NCBI RefSeq assembly: GCF_000247695.1
Contig: NW_004624733.1
Span: 4,045,723 to 4,109,722, forward strand
Source of the DNA: Heterocephalus glaber
Taxonomy: Eukaryota > Chordata > Mammalia > Rodentia > Bathyergidae
Direction: 5' to 3'
DNA: 64,000 nt
A model generated the notes under the pieces. It worked only from the letters and a program-made list of their open reading frames with translations, was not told where the DNA came from and ran no database searches. Every line of letters starts with the position of its first letter. Position 1 is the first letter of the stretch. This document shows positions 45,773 to 58,762 of the stretch, piece by piece. The position numbers were made by a program, and so were the translations under genes.

Positions 45773-45937
45773 ATACTTACCTGGAGGGGGGAGATACCAT
45801 GATCATGAAGGTGGTTTTCCCAGGGCGAGGCTTATCCATTGCACTACAGATGTGCGGACCCCTGCGATTTCCCCAAATGTGGGAAACTCAACTGCATAAT
45901 TTGTGGTAGTGGGGGACTGCATTCGCACTTTCCCCTG
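45773..45937 (+). pseudogene. U1 snRNA retropseudogene, full length
   Basis: 165 bp closely matching U1 spliceosomal RNA from its first to last base. The 5' end ATACTTACCTG (5'-splice-site recognition sequence), the stem-loop I/II region ('ggtggttttcccagggcgagg'), the Sm site (AATTTGTGG, about 45898-45906) and the terminal stem ending CTTTCCCCTG are all present. Differences from the usual sequence, from memory, are one extra base near position 14 and a handful of substitutions in stem-loops I, II and IV and between loops. The copy is followed by an A-run (about 45940-45948) and flanked by a 15-bp duplication. That is the hallmark of L1-mediated retroposition. Upstream DNA is old L1, so no snRNA promoter elements are expected. 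Likely not expressed. Confidence 0.93.
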
Positions 45938-45944
45938 TTAAAAA

Positions 45945-45959
45945 AAAATGCAATACTTC
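45945..45959. repeat. target-site duplication of U1 retrocopy, right
   Basis: aaaatgcaatacttc, directly after the A-run. It differs from the left copy at one position. Confidence 0.92.
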
Positions 45960-46585
45960 TAAACTCCCATCAGAATGGCTGAGATGAAAAATACAGAAAA
46001 TATCAGAAGTTGGCGAGTTTCTGGAAGAGGTAGAATTCAACCTATTGAATGGTTTTTATATTCACTATAAATCAGAAAAATCACTTTGGAAAAGTATCTG
46101 GCAACAACTACCAGGTTAACTACTTCATATGCCTACCCTTTGACCTAGGGAACCTAATCCTAGAAGTATTCTCAGTAGGAAGACATCGTAATCCTGTCAC
46201 GACTTTATATCAGCCTCTAAAGTAACCCAAATCAAATATTCTGTGTTATAGTCAAATAATAAAGTAGATTATTAGAATGAGCAGCTATTGCTTCAAGAAA
46301 CAATGTGGTTGAATTTTACAAAGGCAATGGATGCATAAAAAGAGCTGAGCACATTGTATTTTGTGAACCAGAAAATGACGTCTCCTGTTAGGCTGAGGAG
46401 AGTATTCTTGGGAAGGGTAATGCCTGTGTGAGTGTGAGAGATTTCAGGGGTGTTGTTAGTTTTCAGTGCTTTGATCTGGGTATGGATCATATAGCTCAGC
46501 TTCTTTTCTATGTAACTTTATAGAACAAGCTGCATAATTATTATTTGTGTGGTTTTTGTGGGTATAAAAATTTAATTAAAATTTA

Positions 46586-48890
46586 TCTAAAAAAAGAAAG
46601 CATATTTAGATGTTTATTAATGATGTTCACTAAATAGAACATGCTATTAATGAATTTTTAAAAAATTAATAGTTTTCACAATAAGACTGAGGCCATATAT
46701 GTTTTTATTTATGTGGGAAAGTAGTGAATAATGTTAATAAACTTTACATATATTTTAAAAATTATGTTTAGAAGAACAAGCATGCAGACATCAAATTAAT
46801 ATTTTACTTTTCTCAATATTTTGGACAAAGTTGATCTTCATTTCATTCTGAAATTTTGAATGTTTTTCTTATTCTGTATAGGCATAAATTAAAGTAAAAT
46901 AAGATATTACTCAGTCAATATTTCTAGAAAGATAATAGGAACAGAAAGGCAGATTAGCCCCATAGTCTCACGGGTTTAGGAGACATTTTGAGGATTTAGA
47001 AAAGACATACTTACCTCAAATTCAGGATCTTAGTCTGCCCAAGCTGATGCTGTCATCAAAGTGGCTCATTTTAATTCTTTAATACATACATATAATGTAT
47101 AACATAAAATACCAATATGTTCAAAGCATAACATTCCTGTCTGATTTACCAAGGTTCAAGAAAAATAAAAGCAAAACTTCGTGGTAAATAAATCAGCCAA
47201 TCTAGGACTTTTATTTTAATGTGATTTTGTTGCAGTCAGAAAAATGTGACAGAAATGAATCAACTAAAAAAGGGAAAATAACAGTAATTTTACAAGTTTT
47301 AAAAAATAATTATAAAACATTAGGAAGACTCTCAATCTAACTAAATGATAGTTTTGAAAGATGAAAACAACCTTGCTATTGCTGATTGATTGCAAATGAT
47401 ATATTCCTATTATTAATGGGACCTGACAATTTCATTAGACTAATATGCAGCAACCACATTTTAATTCTCTTGATGAGCTTATCATTCAAATTTTCCAGAG
47501 CTGAGGCAGACACAACAAAAGCAAGAATATTTTGAAGGTTAAATGAAGATACAAATTTAAGAAATAGAAGAATTATGTGTTTTTTTTCTCCTTCTAGATC
47601 AAATGATAAAGAATGTTAAGACTTCTGATCTGCAGAAGTGATGCTGTCAGCTATAAAGTACTGTAATCAATTAGCTGAGTTTTGTTCTGCTTGAACAACT
47701 ATATTGGATTCCATCAATGTATTGATTATCAAACCATTCTCTAATCCCCTGGAAACAAATACTTAAACCATTCAAACAAATCTGTGAGCAAGAGTTTATA
47801 AGTCTAAACCTTGTTTTATCCATCTTAAAAAGAAGAGCAGTGCTTCCAAATTTACAATCTTCTAAGTAATTTGGATTTAATAGGTTGACTCTGAGCTTCA
47901 ATAACTCCCTGCCCTTGAACAAATTCCTCTATCATTAATGAATACTGGTTCTTGCACTTTGGTTACAAAAGTATGCTGACAGGCTAAGGTAATGATATAA
48001 GATCATATCAAGTAATAGTTTATTTCTATATAGCTAGAAATATGAAGGTCCAAATAAGCATTCAATTATGATAATTGTACCAAATATGAGGAAAATATAT
48101 GTGTAAATGTGACTACCAAGTACAGTATTTGAAGAATAGCTAATTTATTCAGCTGCAGGAAGTAAAATGCAAGAAATTTGTTACCTGCATAAAACAATTT
48201 TAAGTGATTCTTCTGTGTGTCAGTGATCTCATCTGAGCTATATCTATATATTTGTCATTTTCATGGAAATTTATTGAAATTATTTTAAAGAGCTTCTTCT
48301 TTACTCAAGGGAAATGTATGCATATGTGTGTGTGTGCGTGCATGTGTTTGTGTGTATTTGTCTTTGTGTGTGTCTGGTACTCAATACAGTCAGGATTAAA
48401 GACTGATAGGAAGTCACACGGGTTCAGGATGTCATGACAGTAAATCTTGAACATTTGTAGAACTCTCTAGAAGCCATTGCTAAGCTCACAGCAAAGGAAA
48501 AATTCCTTACAGTTAGGCTGCAGGCTAAACTAGACAAGAAGCTCAGGACAGGTCCCTACTGCATTAGCCTAGATATAAAGTGATTAGAGCTGTAGAGAAG
48601 ATGAGGTATAGATGAGAGATACTTTAACAGGGCTTGAAAATTGAATGGATGAAAGTAGATGTTTAGAAAGAGATTTATGGTTTTATTTTAAGATTTCAAG
48701 TCTTTTCATTATGATGACGTAAAGACATAGAATTACAAGCAAAGTCAGAACTATAAACTGATAAGAATAGGCACTGATTAATTAATTTTAAGCATATTTA
48801 AGTTGTTCTGTTTGTGAAGTTCTCACGTGTATCTCTGGAGACATTTTGATATCAGTTTTGGCCCATATCTGAGGGAAAAATATTGCGAAC
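46586..48890. other. unassigned AT-rich sequence
   Basis: Nothing recognised except an imperfect TG-rich stretch at 48323-48375, which gives a Cys/Val-rich chance frame. Confidence 0.5.
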
Positions 48891-48895
48891 ATGAG

Positions 48896-49320
48896 TGCAT
48901 TAGTCCCTTCTGTGTTACTGTATTGAAATACCTGAGGCTGGGTAACTTTAAAAATAGAAGAGGTTTCTTTTGTCTCATAGATCTGGAAGTCCAAGCTGGG
49001 ATGGGGCACATAGACCAGTGGCCTTCGATCTGACAGAGTTCCAAACTGGTACAGAACATCACCTGGAAATGGACAGGGAGCACATGTTATATGCATGTGT
49101 ATCTTCTAGTATGTTCCCTCTTTTTACAAACCCACCAGTAATTTAAGCCCAGGTTGTCCACTTTAGTGATCTTGTCTCATCCTAATGACATTCCAAAGCT
49201 ACTCCTCTAAACACCATAGTGGAACTCGGTTTCCACCTTCTCAACATCACTACACTAGCACTAAGCTCCCAACACATGAGCTCTTGGTAGATATACTCAA
49301 AACACAATCAAACTGTAACA
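48896..49320 (-). mobile_element. MaLR-type solo LTR (MST/MLT-like)
   Basis: Antisense LTR. It begins 'tgcattagtcccttctgtgtt' and then 'tgaaatacctgaggctgggtaac', the classic reverse-complement 3' end of MaLR LTRs. It ends near 'caatcaaactgtaaca'. About 425 bp with no partner LTR. Overlapping frames across it (up to 102 codons) are chance. Confidence 0.75.
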
Positions 49321-49329
49321 ACATAATGT

Positions 49330-50580
49330 ATTTTTCTTCATTTAATTTAAAGACATAAATCAATCCAACCTTTTAAAATTAAAATTGAAAATTCTGATTA
49401 TCTCCTAAGGTGAAGACACTGAATTCTATTTTGGTTTCCAAAGGTTCTCCATTTACTGTAGATAAGCCTACTAAAACCTGACCATTAAATAGTTGACTAA
49501 ACATTATATTTTTAATTGTATCTCTGTGGGGTATAAAAAGGATAAGGGAAAAATATATCAAGGTACCTTTTATATTTACTTCTTTCATGACTTTTAAGAC
49601 AAATCCCTATAAAAGACTTTTATGGCTAAATGGACTTTCTGAAAACTTCAGACTTGCTAAGAATACCTGGGATTAATAGCTATGTCATCTCATAGGGGAT
49701 AGTAATATCATTATAAATTCTAAAATATTATGTGGATTTTTGGTAACTAGCCTAATTGTAAAGCATCTCACCTGTATGTTTTGAAATCATTTTGCAAAAG
49801 AATTGCAGCTTGCATCAAATAAAAGATCTACAATAAGATTGCTGGAATAAAAATGATTTATATTGACCATATATTCTATCAGCACCCTAAGCAAAATATG
49901 GATCTTATCTTATATTTTAATGAGAACTTATTTTCCTTTGTAATCCTGAAATATTAGTGTTTGCATTTTAACAAATGTCTGGGATTAGTTATTTGATGCT
50001 GTTCTCCCTTTGTTGTTCTACTTTCAATATTTTTTAAACTTTATATTCCAGAATTTAATTGAATCTTATGTTATTATCCATTCATTTTCAAAAAGCATTC
50101 TTATCTGAATATTCTTTTTTATAGACCTATTCTTGTTTAATGCATACAATTTGGCTCTCTAAGGATATTCTACATAAATGTATATATTTTTCTTTTCTTT
50201 TCTTTTCTTCTAAATCTCCTATTTCCAGTTAGGTTGACAGTTAAGTTTAACCTTCACATGTGAGAATTGTGTAGTAGAATTTTAGTCAAAGTTTGCATTC
50301 ATAGAGAGGACTGTAATTCAATACAACATACCAAATAACTTAAAATACAATATTAGGTATCATTATCCTGAAAAAACTTGGTCTTTTCCCTGCTTTAAGG
50401 AAATACTTGGATGTGTCCTTCTGCTGGGCCCCAGCTTCCAGTGCTGTTTTGGAACTCCTCTGCTTTAATTTTCCTGATAGTTCTCTTTATTTCCTAATTT
50501 AAAGCACCTCAATACTAAGACCTCCTAGTTTCTGGATGCGAATTCCCAGTCTCCAGTTATTTCCAAAGAGAGAAGAATTT
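49330..50580. other. unassigned AT-rich sequence
   Basis: Includes a short (TTTTC)n run at about 50188-50209. Otherwise unassigned. Confidence 0.5.
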
Positions 50581-50596
50581 AGGTTCACACCTTCTT

Positions 50597-50686
50597 GTTT
50601 TGTTTCATTTTTGGTACTGGGGATCGAACTCAGTCCTTGGGCTTGCGAGGCAGGGGGCGGAACCACTGAACTAAATCCCTGGCCCT
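50597..50686 (-). mobile_element. ID-type SINE
   Basis: Antisense copy with box B (gatcgaactcag) and box A (actgaactaaatccct) in reverse complement. A probable 15-bp imperfect duplication lies at 50582-50596 and 50687-50701. Confidence 0.92.
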
Positions 50687-50701
50687 GGTACACACTCTCT
50701 T

Positions 50702-52539
50702 TAGAGACAATTTTCAGTCTTAGATGGGTGAGAAAATTTACTTTTCATATGTAAATATGTCCATTAATAAAATGAAAAAAAAAGTCTAAAGGATTCTGCT
50801 TTTTTCTTTGTACCCTGACATTTAAAATTGCTTATGTATTTTTACTCTTACAAAGTCTTACCCTTGCATCAAAGAGGTATTGTTTATTTGTGAACATTAG
50901 GTAAGATAATATGTGTAAAGTTTTAACCATATTTTCTAACATAGCCAGGAAGGAGAGTTGAGAATCAATTTTTTTTTATATTAGGTCAGTGGGTCATTTA
51001 CTAACTCCTCAAATAGCATCACTTAAACATCTGCCTATATGAAAAAAAAGCTGTAGAAATGAATTAAAACTAGACCTACATAATAAAATTAATGAACAAG
51101 AATAACCAAAAAATAACCATTTGAGAAAGATCTCTAAAGGAATTAATAATAGCCTGGTCACGTTTCACCATTGTGTGAGTAGAAATAGCTGTGTGACCAT
51201 CAGAGGGAACTCAGCTTAACTCACACACTGTTGTCTGCACATCAGCTGAATTATCTTGTCTCACTGATTTAAGCTTTCTGTGTACCCTCAGGCTGGAGAC
51301 CTTGTCCCTTGTGTTTTCTTTACTCCAAAGTAGACGGTCAATGCCCAATAAGTAATCATAATTAATATTGAATCTCTTTCCCTGGGCAGTGCTCCCGGTA
51401 TTGATGGTGTCAGTGAGCATTATGTCTCCCAGGGAAGCATGCAATGTAAATTTCTGGACCTCAGTTAGAAGTAGAAGAGGAAAAGGAAAAAGGAACCAAA
51501 GTCCATTGTGCAGTAACTCACAAAGCATAGGAAAAACTTTCACAAACACAGAATGTTCACTTGAGCTGTCTACTTTTTTCCCCTTCTCCTTATTTTATTT
51601 GCTGTATGTTTAATTCATAGTCTAATAAGCAATCATAAATCCATACCATAATCCAAGTAATATGTAACTTTTAAATTTTATCTCAAATAAACATAAGGTA
51701 TAGAAACTGTTTAATTTGTTGAATTCTTCATTGGCAAGAATTCAGTTATTTTTGATTATTTCTATAGGACACTGTATATGTCCCTTGTTTTGTTTTTCCT
51801 TCTGCTATTTACTCTTTATATATATCCACCAGTATTTTGTAGGGTTACAGAGTGAGCTATTTTTAGATTTAAAATTACAACAACCAAACACACAAAAAAA
51901 GGCTTAAGCTAGTTTCCTTTGACTTGGTTCTGGCAAACAATAGAGAAAAAGGTAACTCACTGTTTGCATGTTATGGTAACCTGACAAAATCTTGGTAGAG
52001 GTTTAATAGAGTCTTATAGAAATATTTTTTAATATTTACCAGCTAAATTCAAATAATTATTTTATTTTATATTTGATATTCATGTATAAATTTTTTCAAA
52101 TTCACTTAATAAGAAAACCCTGCCTTCTGACTTACAGTATACACACCTTGTATTATACTAGGTAGAGTCAGAAATGCTAATAAGTTTTATGGTAAAGCTT
52201 TAGTTTGGGTGATTTTTTTCAGAGAAATTTGCTTTTATCTTATTTAATCTCCTTTACCTTTATGATTAGCACAATGAAGTTAATATAACAAAAATCAAGT
52301 TTGTATGCATCCCAATTTTCCATTTCATTTCATTTATTGACCTGTATTGACAACAGTAGGTAAAATGCATAGGAAGCTTTCTTTCCTTCCTCAAACAGTT
52401 TGCCTGGCGAGTATTCTCTGAAGAACAGTGTTTCCCAGGCTTGTGTTCTCTCTCCAGGAATTGCCTTTTGGATTGACTGATTTATTACCACTGTGGATGC
52501 CTGATTTTCAAAATGAGGCGCATTAACCACTTTGAGGGC

Positions 52540-52578
<39 letters not shown>

Positions 52579-52941
52579 TCCTAACTCTAGGCCCAGCAAT
52601 TTCAATGCCCCCTCCTCGCTTTGATAAAGTATTATTTTCAGGCAGCACTGAGTACTAAATCCCCTGAGTCAGAAGAAAATGATACATGATTTCTTTTCTA
52701 AAAGTTTCAATATGTAGCTCTTTCCTACTTCTCCATACCTGTTGCTACAGTTGTTGAAACCAGATGAGAGTTTGTTTCAAATAATCTGCAAATTCACTGA
52801 GAAGATATCATTTAGAAAGTGCGTATTTTAAGGTTCTTTTAAGATGATACTAAGCTTTCTTTAGTGACATAACTGTATTTGCAAAAGGCTTAATACTTTT
52901 AGAACATTCATCTTTAGTAGAATATAAAGGATTCCTGTTTA
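50702..52941. other. unassigned sequence with (TG)n
   Basis: A 112-codon minus-strand frame (51211-51549) starts with a hydrophobic stretch but shows no family signature. I treat it as chance. Confidence 0.45.
52542..52577. repeat. (TG)n microsatellite
   Basis: 36 bp of uninterrupted TG dinucleotides. Confidence 0.97.
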
Positions 52942-52960
52942 ATCAAGATAATATGGCAAA

Positions 52961-53054
52961 GGGGCCGGGGATTTAGCTCAGTGGTTTCTCCGCCTGCTGC
53001 GCAAGCGCAAGGACCCGAGTTTAATCCCCGGTACCAAAAAAAAAAAAAAAAAAA
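52961..53054 (+). mobile_element. ID-type SINE, youngest-looking copy
   Basis: Sense copy with 'ggggccggggatttagctca' head, intact CpG sites, box A and box B-like (gagtttaatcc), and a pure A tail of some 18. The perfect 16-bp duplication aagataatatggcaaa is at 52945-52960 and 53055-53070. The pure tail and retained CpGs suggest a recent insertion. Confidence 0.97.
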
Positions 53055-53204
53055 AAGATAATATGGCAAAAATGGCTTTTGTTCAAAAAGATTATGGTGT
53101 AAATTTCACCCCCAAATTCCATGATTATTTATTTCTTTGTTACATAATACTTTGAAAGATTTTTCAGATTAAAAGATACTTTCATTAAGTATTATTAATT
53201 CCTT

Positions 53205-53296
53205 TTTGTGTGTGTGTGTGGTACCAGGGATAGAACTCGGGACCTTGCTCTTGTGAGGCAAGAGGCAGAACCACTGAGCTAATCCCCTGGCCCCAT
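53205..53296 (-). mobile_element. ID-type SINE
   Basis: Antisense copy whose T-rich tail has turned into a short (TG)n. The duplication tattattaattc(c/t)tt is at 53190-53204 and 53297-53311. It lies 150 bp from the sense copy, making an inverted pair. Confidence 0.95.
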
Positions 53297-53311
53297 TATT
53301 ATTAATTCTTT

Positions 53312-54640
53312 ATGATCAACTAAAGAATTAAAAAATAATCAGGTTATACTATTTTTTAACTTTTATCCTGATATTAATAAGGATATTTAAAAGATACTAC
53401 ACGTTGACCCTTGTAGTTACTCTGTGATTGAGAAAACCAATTCTTGGTACTAATTCTGATACATGTGCAGCCATTCCCAACTAATTGGCACAGATGGGAT
53501 TTTCTGAACTTAAAAATCAGGGCCAGTTTGATTTATAAATACTTTTTGTAGGATGTCGTATTAGATACTTGTGTCAATCATGTCAAAACCCAAATGACTC
53601 TTTAGAACTTGAAGGACCTCCTTAGATCAGAGTAGCAAACTTATTCTAACTCTGGCCATGTAAAAATTTCTTCAAAAAAGTTGATTCTGTGATTAGGCTT
53701 GTGATACAAAGAACCACTTTATTAGAGCATCTCAGCTTTTTAGTTATTGACCCAATAAAATATTTCCAGAGAACTTTAAAGTTTATAACCAGTGAGCATT
53801 TTAAATATTGAATATACATGAATGCAAATGAACCCCACACGTGTGTTAACACAGAAGTGACTGGAGAGAAAGGCATTTTCTGAAGCTAGCCTTTCATCTG
53901 AGAGCCTGGGTAAGACAGAAATTTCATGCAATATACCAGGCAAACAGATTTCATTCAGTAAGTTTTCAATTCAAAGTGAAATGATGGAGCATTATACCCT
54001 GTCCTCTGGTAGCCTGAGATTTGACTCAAGTGTGGTCTGGCAGTCTCAAAGAATCTAACTTTTGCTGAAATGCAAAGAACCATACATGTTATTTGAATAC
54101 CAGAAGGGTGTGCGTCTTGGTGTGGAATTGGATAGGTTTCTTGATATTGATTGGATCTGGCTCTTGGCAACTGGTCTTACAGAAATGTTAGATAAAAGCT
54201 TGTGGTGTGAAAGTGGTTTTGGAGTGTTCTCCAAGGCTCAGTGGTAGAATGGGCAGGGCAGCTCAAAGCCTCTTTGTTTTAAAGATAATAAATATTCTCT
54301 CAGGAAGGCCTTTGCAAAGAAAAGAGTAGCATGTATCTTTTCCTAGAAGCCAAAGAAATCTTTCTGGTACACAATTTGCTACTCTTAATGGAGGATTAGA
54401 CTCATGTATTCATCACTGAGAATTTTCCTTCTTTGTGAGGATGATCATGGAGGGTCTTAAGTAAGAGGTGCTGACACAGAACCCAAGAGTAAGCAAAAAT
54501 ATACAATTCCCATGAGATGTTAGTTTGGAATCTAATCTAATATTTTTTTTTTTGGCAAAGAGTAGGGGAGGTGAATAGAAGGGATTAGGTAGTTAGAAAA
54601 CTTTCTCCTTACAAAAATAGTATAAATAGTGTAAACTGTT
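53312..54640. other. unassigned sequence
   Basis: No recognised feature. Frames are at most 76 codons. Confidence 0.5.
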
Positions 54641-54642
54641 TG

Positions 54643-54745
54643 CTTTGAAGATATATCTCAATGGTTGAGTGCATGAAGCTCAGGGCCATGCAATTTATGC
54701 TCAGCACTGCAAAACAAAACAAAGCAAACAAACAAAACCCCTCTA
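54643..54745 (+). mobile_element. older ID-type SINE
   Basis: Diverged ID copy ('atatatctcaatggttgagtgc..gaagctcagggcc...tgctcagcactgc') with an (AAAC)n tail at 54711-54740. Confidence 0.7.
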
Positions 54746-54759
54746 AAACTTAAACAATA

Positions 54760-54960
54760 TCTTCACAGCAAATCTCAACCTTCAATCAGTTACATTTATT
54801 AAACCAACTTACAAGCTATCAGGAAAAGCTACATATCAGTATTCTCATTTTACATACACAGTCTCAGTAAACATAATGAATTACCCATGATCACATACTT
54901 AGATCATGGTAGTTAAGATACAAAGCCAGGTGCCAAATTTCTAAAACCAGCCTTTCCTCT
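54760..54960 (-). repeat. possible MIR relic
   Basis: 'tattctcattttacatacacag', 'gaattacccatgatcacatac' and 'tacaaagccaggtgccaa' follow the antisense MIR pattern. Diverged. Confidence 0.45.
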
Positions 54961-55235
54961 TACCAGCAGTTCTGGTTCTGCTTTCTTCAAGATCTTTTAC
55001 AACCTCAAAATAAACTTAAAATTTTCTTGAGCATGACATGTTATTGGCCTAAAGCAACAAGTCTCTACGGTACATGTTGGTGTAATAGGATTTCTAAACT
55101 GGTGAATGGATTTGATTAAAGATTTATGGCTTTTGTTTTTGAATGTCATCAAACTTTATAGAAGCATAGATCTGAAAGATTGATTGGTGGCAATCTCTGA
55201 GACAGTGTAACACAGTCACAAAATTGTAAGATTTG

Positions 55236-55418
55236 AGCTGGGCATGGTGGCCATACTTTAATCCCAGTGGTCAGAGAGTGCTAAGACAGGAGGATTGCAA
55301 CTTGGAGTCTTGCCCCTGCAACTTAATGAGACCTTGCCTGTGTTAAGTTAAAAAATGGAAAAGGGCTCAGTTGGTAGCTTAGTGATAGAGCAACCATGGG
55401 TTCAATCTCCAGGACTGC
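55236..55418 (+). mobile_element. B1-dID dimeric SINE
   Basis: Sense dimer. The B1 half begins 'gctgggcatggtgg' and runs through 'aatcccagtggtcagag' and 'gacaggaggattgc'. The ID half has 'tagcttagtgatagagca' and 'gggttcaatctcc'. A tetranucleotide repeat follows directly. Confidence 0.85.
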
Positions 55419-55480
55419 ATAGATAGGTAGATGGATGGATAGATAGACAGACAAACAGATGACAGACAGAAATAGATAGG
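55419..55480. repeat. (GATA/GACA)n tetranucleotide repeat
   Basis: Degenerate GATA/GATG/GACA units grown from the SINE tail. Confidence 0.9.
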
Positions 55481-58400
55481 GTCTGTATATGAGACTATGT
55501 TGCATAGCCAACTATAAACTCACTGGTTACCTGTATCAGTGGATATGAGAAGTTGGGAATACTGTGCACCCATGTCTTTCATGCTTATTGGAAGAAAAAA
55601 CAATCTGAAATTTCAACTGAAATCATATTTATTTTGGTTTGTGATCAGCCACTTTAGGTAGTCAAAAGGCATTATTACCTATTCTGTATAATTATTTTTT
55701 CTTCTGAATTTTCAGTTTTAAATGTTCTGAAGTATTGAAGTTTGACTGTATTGAATATAGCCTTCATCAATGTTAGAAAAATAAGCTTAAGAGCTTATTT
55801 CAAATAAGCTTCATTTCAGTCAAGTATACAAAACAAATATCCAATCTGATCATCATGAAGCAAAATTTTTCACTTTAATATAGGCAATTTAGAAAACAGT
55901 AAAGACCAAATGCTACTCCCCTTATCATCATGACTAGATTAGTAAGTGGTAGTGACAATTAGCTCCTAAAATTCTTCAGGATTCCTCCGTGAAGGAAAGA
56001 GCAATAGAACTAGATCATGAAGAGAGTTGAGGAGTACCTTGATGGTATTGGACTTTCACTATATTTTGGTAATTGGTAAGGAAAAGGGGGTCTAGACAAA
56101 CTTTTCTTAGAGGGTTAATGAAGGAAATCTAGGCCTCCAGGTAAAATACTGGTTTGGTAATGTTCCCACCAGGAGCTGTATCTCACTTTTATTGATATTT
56201 CACTTCACAGATGAAGACATTTGGGAATTTGGAGCATGATTTGAAACCTTTCTCAAGCTTCAGTCCTTGTAAATGGACTCAGAGATAGTGCTGAAAGAAA
56301 AGACAGAAAAAATAAAGTTATTTTTGTAATAACTCAAAATTTTGATTTGGTATCCTTCTGCATGTGGACCAAATATATTAACTCAGGCAATGTCCTATAT
56401 AAGGAGATTTTAGTGCAGAGGAATTGGCCTGGGCATGAAAGTTTTTGTGTATTTATTTCCTATGAAAAACAACTTTAATATTTTGCTTGTCTTTAAAATA
56501 TATACAGCTTGCAAATAGTGACTTATTAACTGCTTTACCATTATACAGTACTATTAAATGTGATCATTAATGAATTTCCAAAATGAAACAGCTAGCCTCC
56601 TGATCCTAGTCTGACATCTTAAAATAGGGTAACCCTAAAGATCACCATTAATCTAATCAGTTCAAAAGACATAATGCTTCACCCCAAGAAAACAATCATA
56701 TTGGTTTATTAGCATTGTTTCTGATTTTCTTTAGGGTGCTCATAAAATGGTTGCTTTTCAATTTTTATGTTTGAAAAATTCTCTAATATTTCTTATCACA
56801 AACAGAATTACTTTGTCCCTTTTGGGAATAAGTATGGTTAAGTCAATAGATGGTGTCTATGTATATGGTGAATACATTGTGGAGACTGATCTTTCCCATT
56901 GAGGTCAAGTTATCATGATCATATTCAAGTGGAGTGCTCTCACATATTATGAGTCAAGTGAACTTTTTCTTTGGTTCTTCCTTCTGATTCACTTTATCGA
57001 TTACTTCTCTGCCTCTAACAGTCCAGAAACACCTGGCTTATCCCCTAGCTGGTTTTCAGGTTGATCATCACAGGCACACGTAGTTAATGTGACCACGGAC
57101 AAACTTCTTTCCCTATTCTTGGTTGGAAATGTCTTAATTTATGTTAAAAATTACAATTATTTGCATGATTGCAAGGCAAGTAAGATGTCAGAGCACTCTC
57201 TGATTGAGATCATCATCTTCTCTGGCTCTGGAACCTGGATACAATTTCTCTTGAGAAGGAGACATTGTTGACATGCTGCTATAAATTAGCTGCATTTTTC
57301 CATCTCTGTGTTAATCCCTCCATGAAAGGGATACACTGACTTCAATTTTGAGAATACAGTTTTACTGTCTATGCAGCTGTTTTACAATTAACAAGGTACT
57401 AGAGTAAACTATTTTTGGACCATTGTCTTTAGCTAATACACTTTAGGATATTATTTACTTGATAATTTATCTTGAAATAAGGATTTTCAAATTCTGTCTA
57501 AGAATCTCCCCTCTCTGTCCACCTATTTATAACCACATCTGTAGGTTAATAACTTCATTTCCACCATCTATATTTACTTCCAGTTCCTCTCAAAAGAAAG
57601 TGGAATTCAGGAAAATTTGTTCCAAGTCTTAGAGGAAGTGACAGTAGTTCCACACTAAGGGGAATTCAAAAAATGTCTGAGCTGCTTTCAAAAATCATCC
57701 AGCAACCACTGAATACTATTAAAACAAAAACCAACAAAATGGCAGGATTCTAAGTTCAAGCATGTCCTGCGCCACTGGACAATGGGATCTCCATCATGCT
57801 TGACAGTCAGGGCCACTCTCAGATGTCATTTGTGGGCATGCGAACCCTCTCTGGCCGCTCCTCAGCTATGATGTTGGAGAAGACTCCTTGGTGAGAAAAA
57901 ACAGAAAGGAGTATCTTATCAGCATTTCCATGTAAAAATTTGCTTCCTCCTGCATTTTCATGTCCCTAACTTTAAGCACAAACCTCGTACCTAAGTGGCA
58001 GCTGTTATATTTTGTGAAATAAATAGACGAATAAGTGTGTGCTGGTGGTACTTCATTCTCATCACACCATTTTCTTTTCTGTTTTCTTATGGTTGCTACT
58101 TATCATGTGCTGGCTCTGTTCACTGAATATTTTTTTCTTAAAGAAATAGAAGCCTTTCTCCGTAAGCCTCTAGGGGCATCTTTTCCCCCTGCTGTCATCA
58201 CCATTTGCTTCTGGCCTTGTGCAGAGTTTGGAAGCTGCTTCCTGGGCTCATCCCTGAGTATGTGCTGCACTGGCATAGCCCGAGGAAGTAGATTGTGAAA
58301 TTACTCACACATTAGGTGTGGAATAAATGAAATTAGGTCCCTGATGAGGATCAAAATGTTTTTTGAACGCATTAGATGCTTGAAGACTTGGGCAAGGGGT

Positions 58401-58762
58401 TTATGCTCTCAATTTTTGACTAAGACAAATATCCGTCATCCTAATATTTGGAAGATTATAAAGAACAGAGATGACTGGTTAAATACTGGGTATTGGATGT
58501 AGTGAACATAACTTTTGTGTCACCTGTAGCTGGATTGAAATTTCACTTTTAGTCAGAAGTTCTTTGGTGAATGTCCCTGATATTAGTACTACAATTTCAG
58601 CAATTTTGAGCTTAAAAATCAGTACTATATTTATTATAGCTTGGCTTGTTGCTAAGCATATGACCATGGGCCACTTTATCGAACCTTCACAAGCATCATT
58701 TCCCTTAACAATGTCTACATTTCTGGATTATTGTGAAGAGAAAAGATTTTTCAATGTCTAGC
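55481..58762. other. unassigned sequence
   Basis: No recognised gene. Weak MIR-like traces lie at about 56180-56270 and 58600-58745. An 87-codon frame (58035-58298) has no domain. Confidence 0.45.

Larger units (their letters stand above)
45700..46585 (+). mobile_element. old L1M ORF2 end and 3'UTR, split by U1 retrocopy
   Basis: Sense old L1. The pattern 'gcaatctaaatcaaaatgg' runs up to 45772 and continues after the U1 copy with 'ctcccatcagaatggctgagatgaaaaatac', 'gttggcgagtttctgg' and 'cactttggaaaagtatctgg'. The L1 sequence is collinear if the U1 copy and one duplication are removed. No open frame. Confidence 0.75.

Noticed and set aside
45773..45937. Functional U1 snRNA gene
   Set aside because: The A-run and target-site duplication, the several base changes and the old L1 upstream mark a retropseudogene.
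52961..53054. tRNA gene
   Set aside because: A-box and B-box are present, but there is no cloverleaf-compatible acceptor stem. The 3' A tail and flanking duplication identify a SINE.
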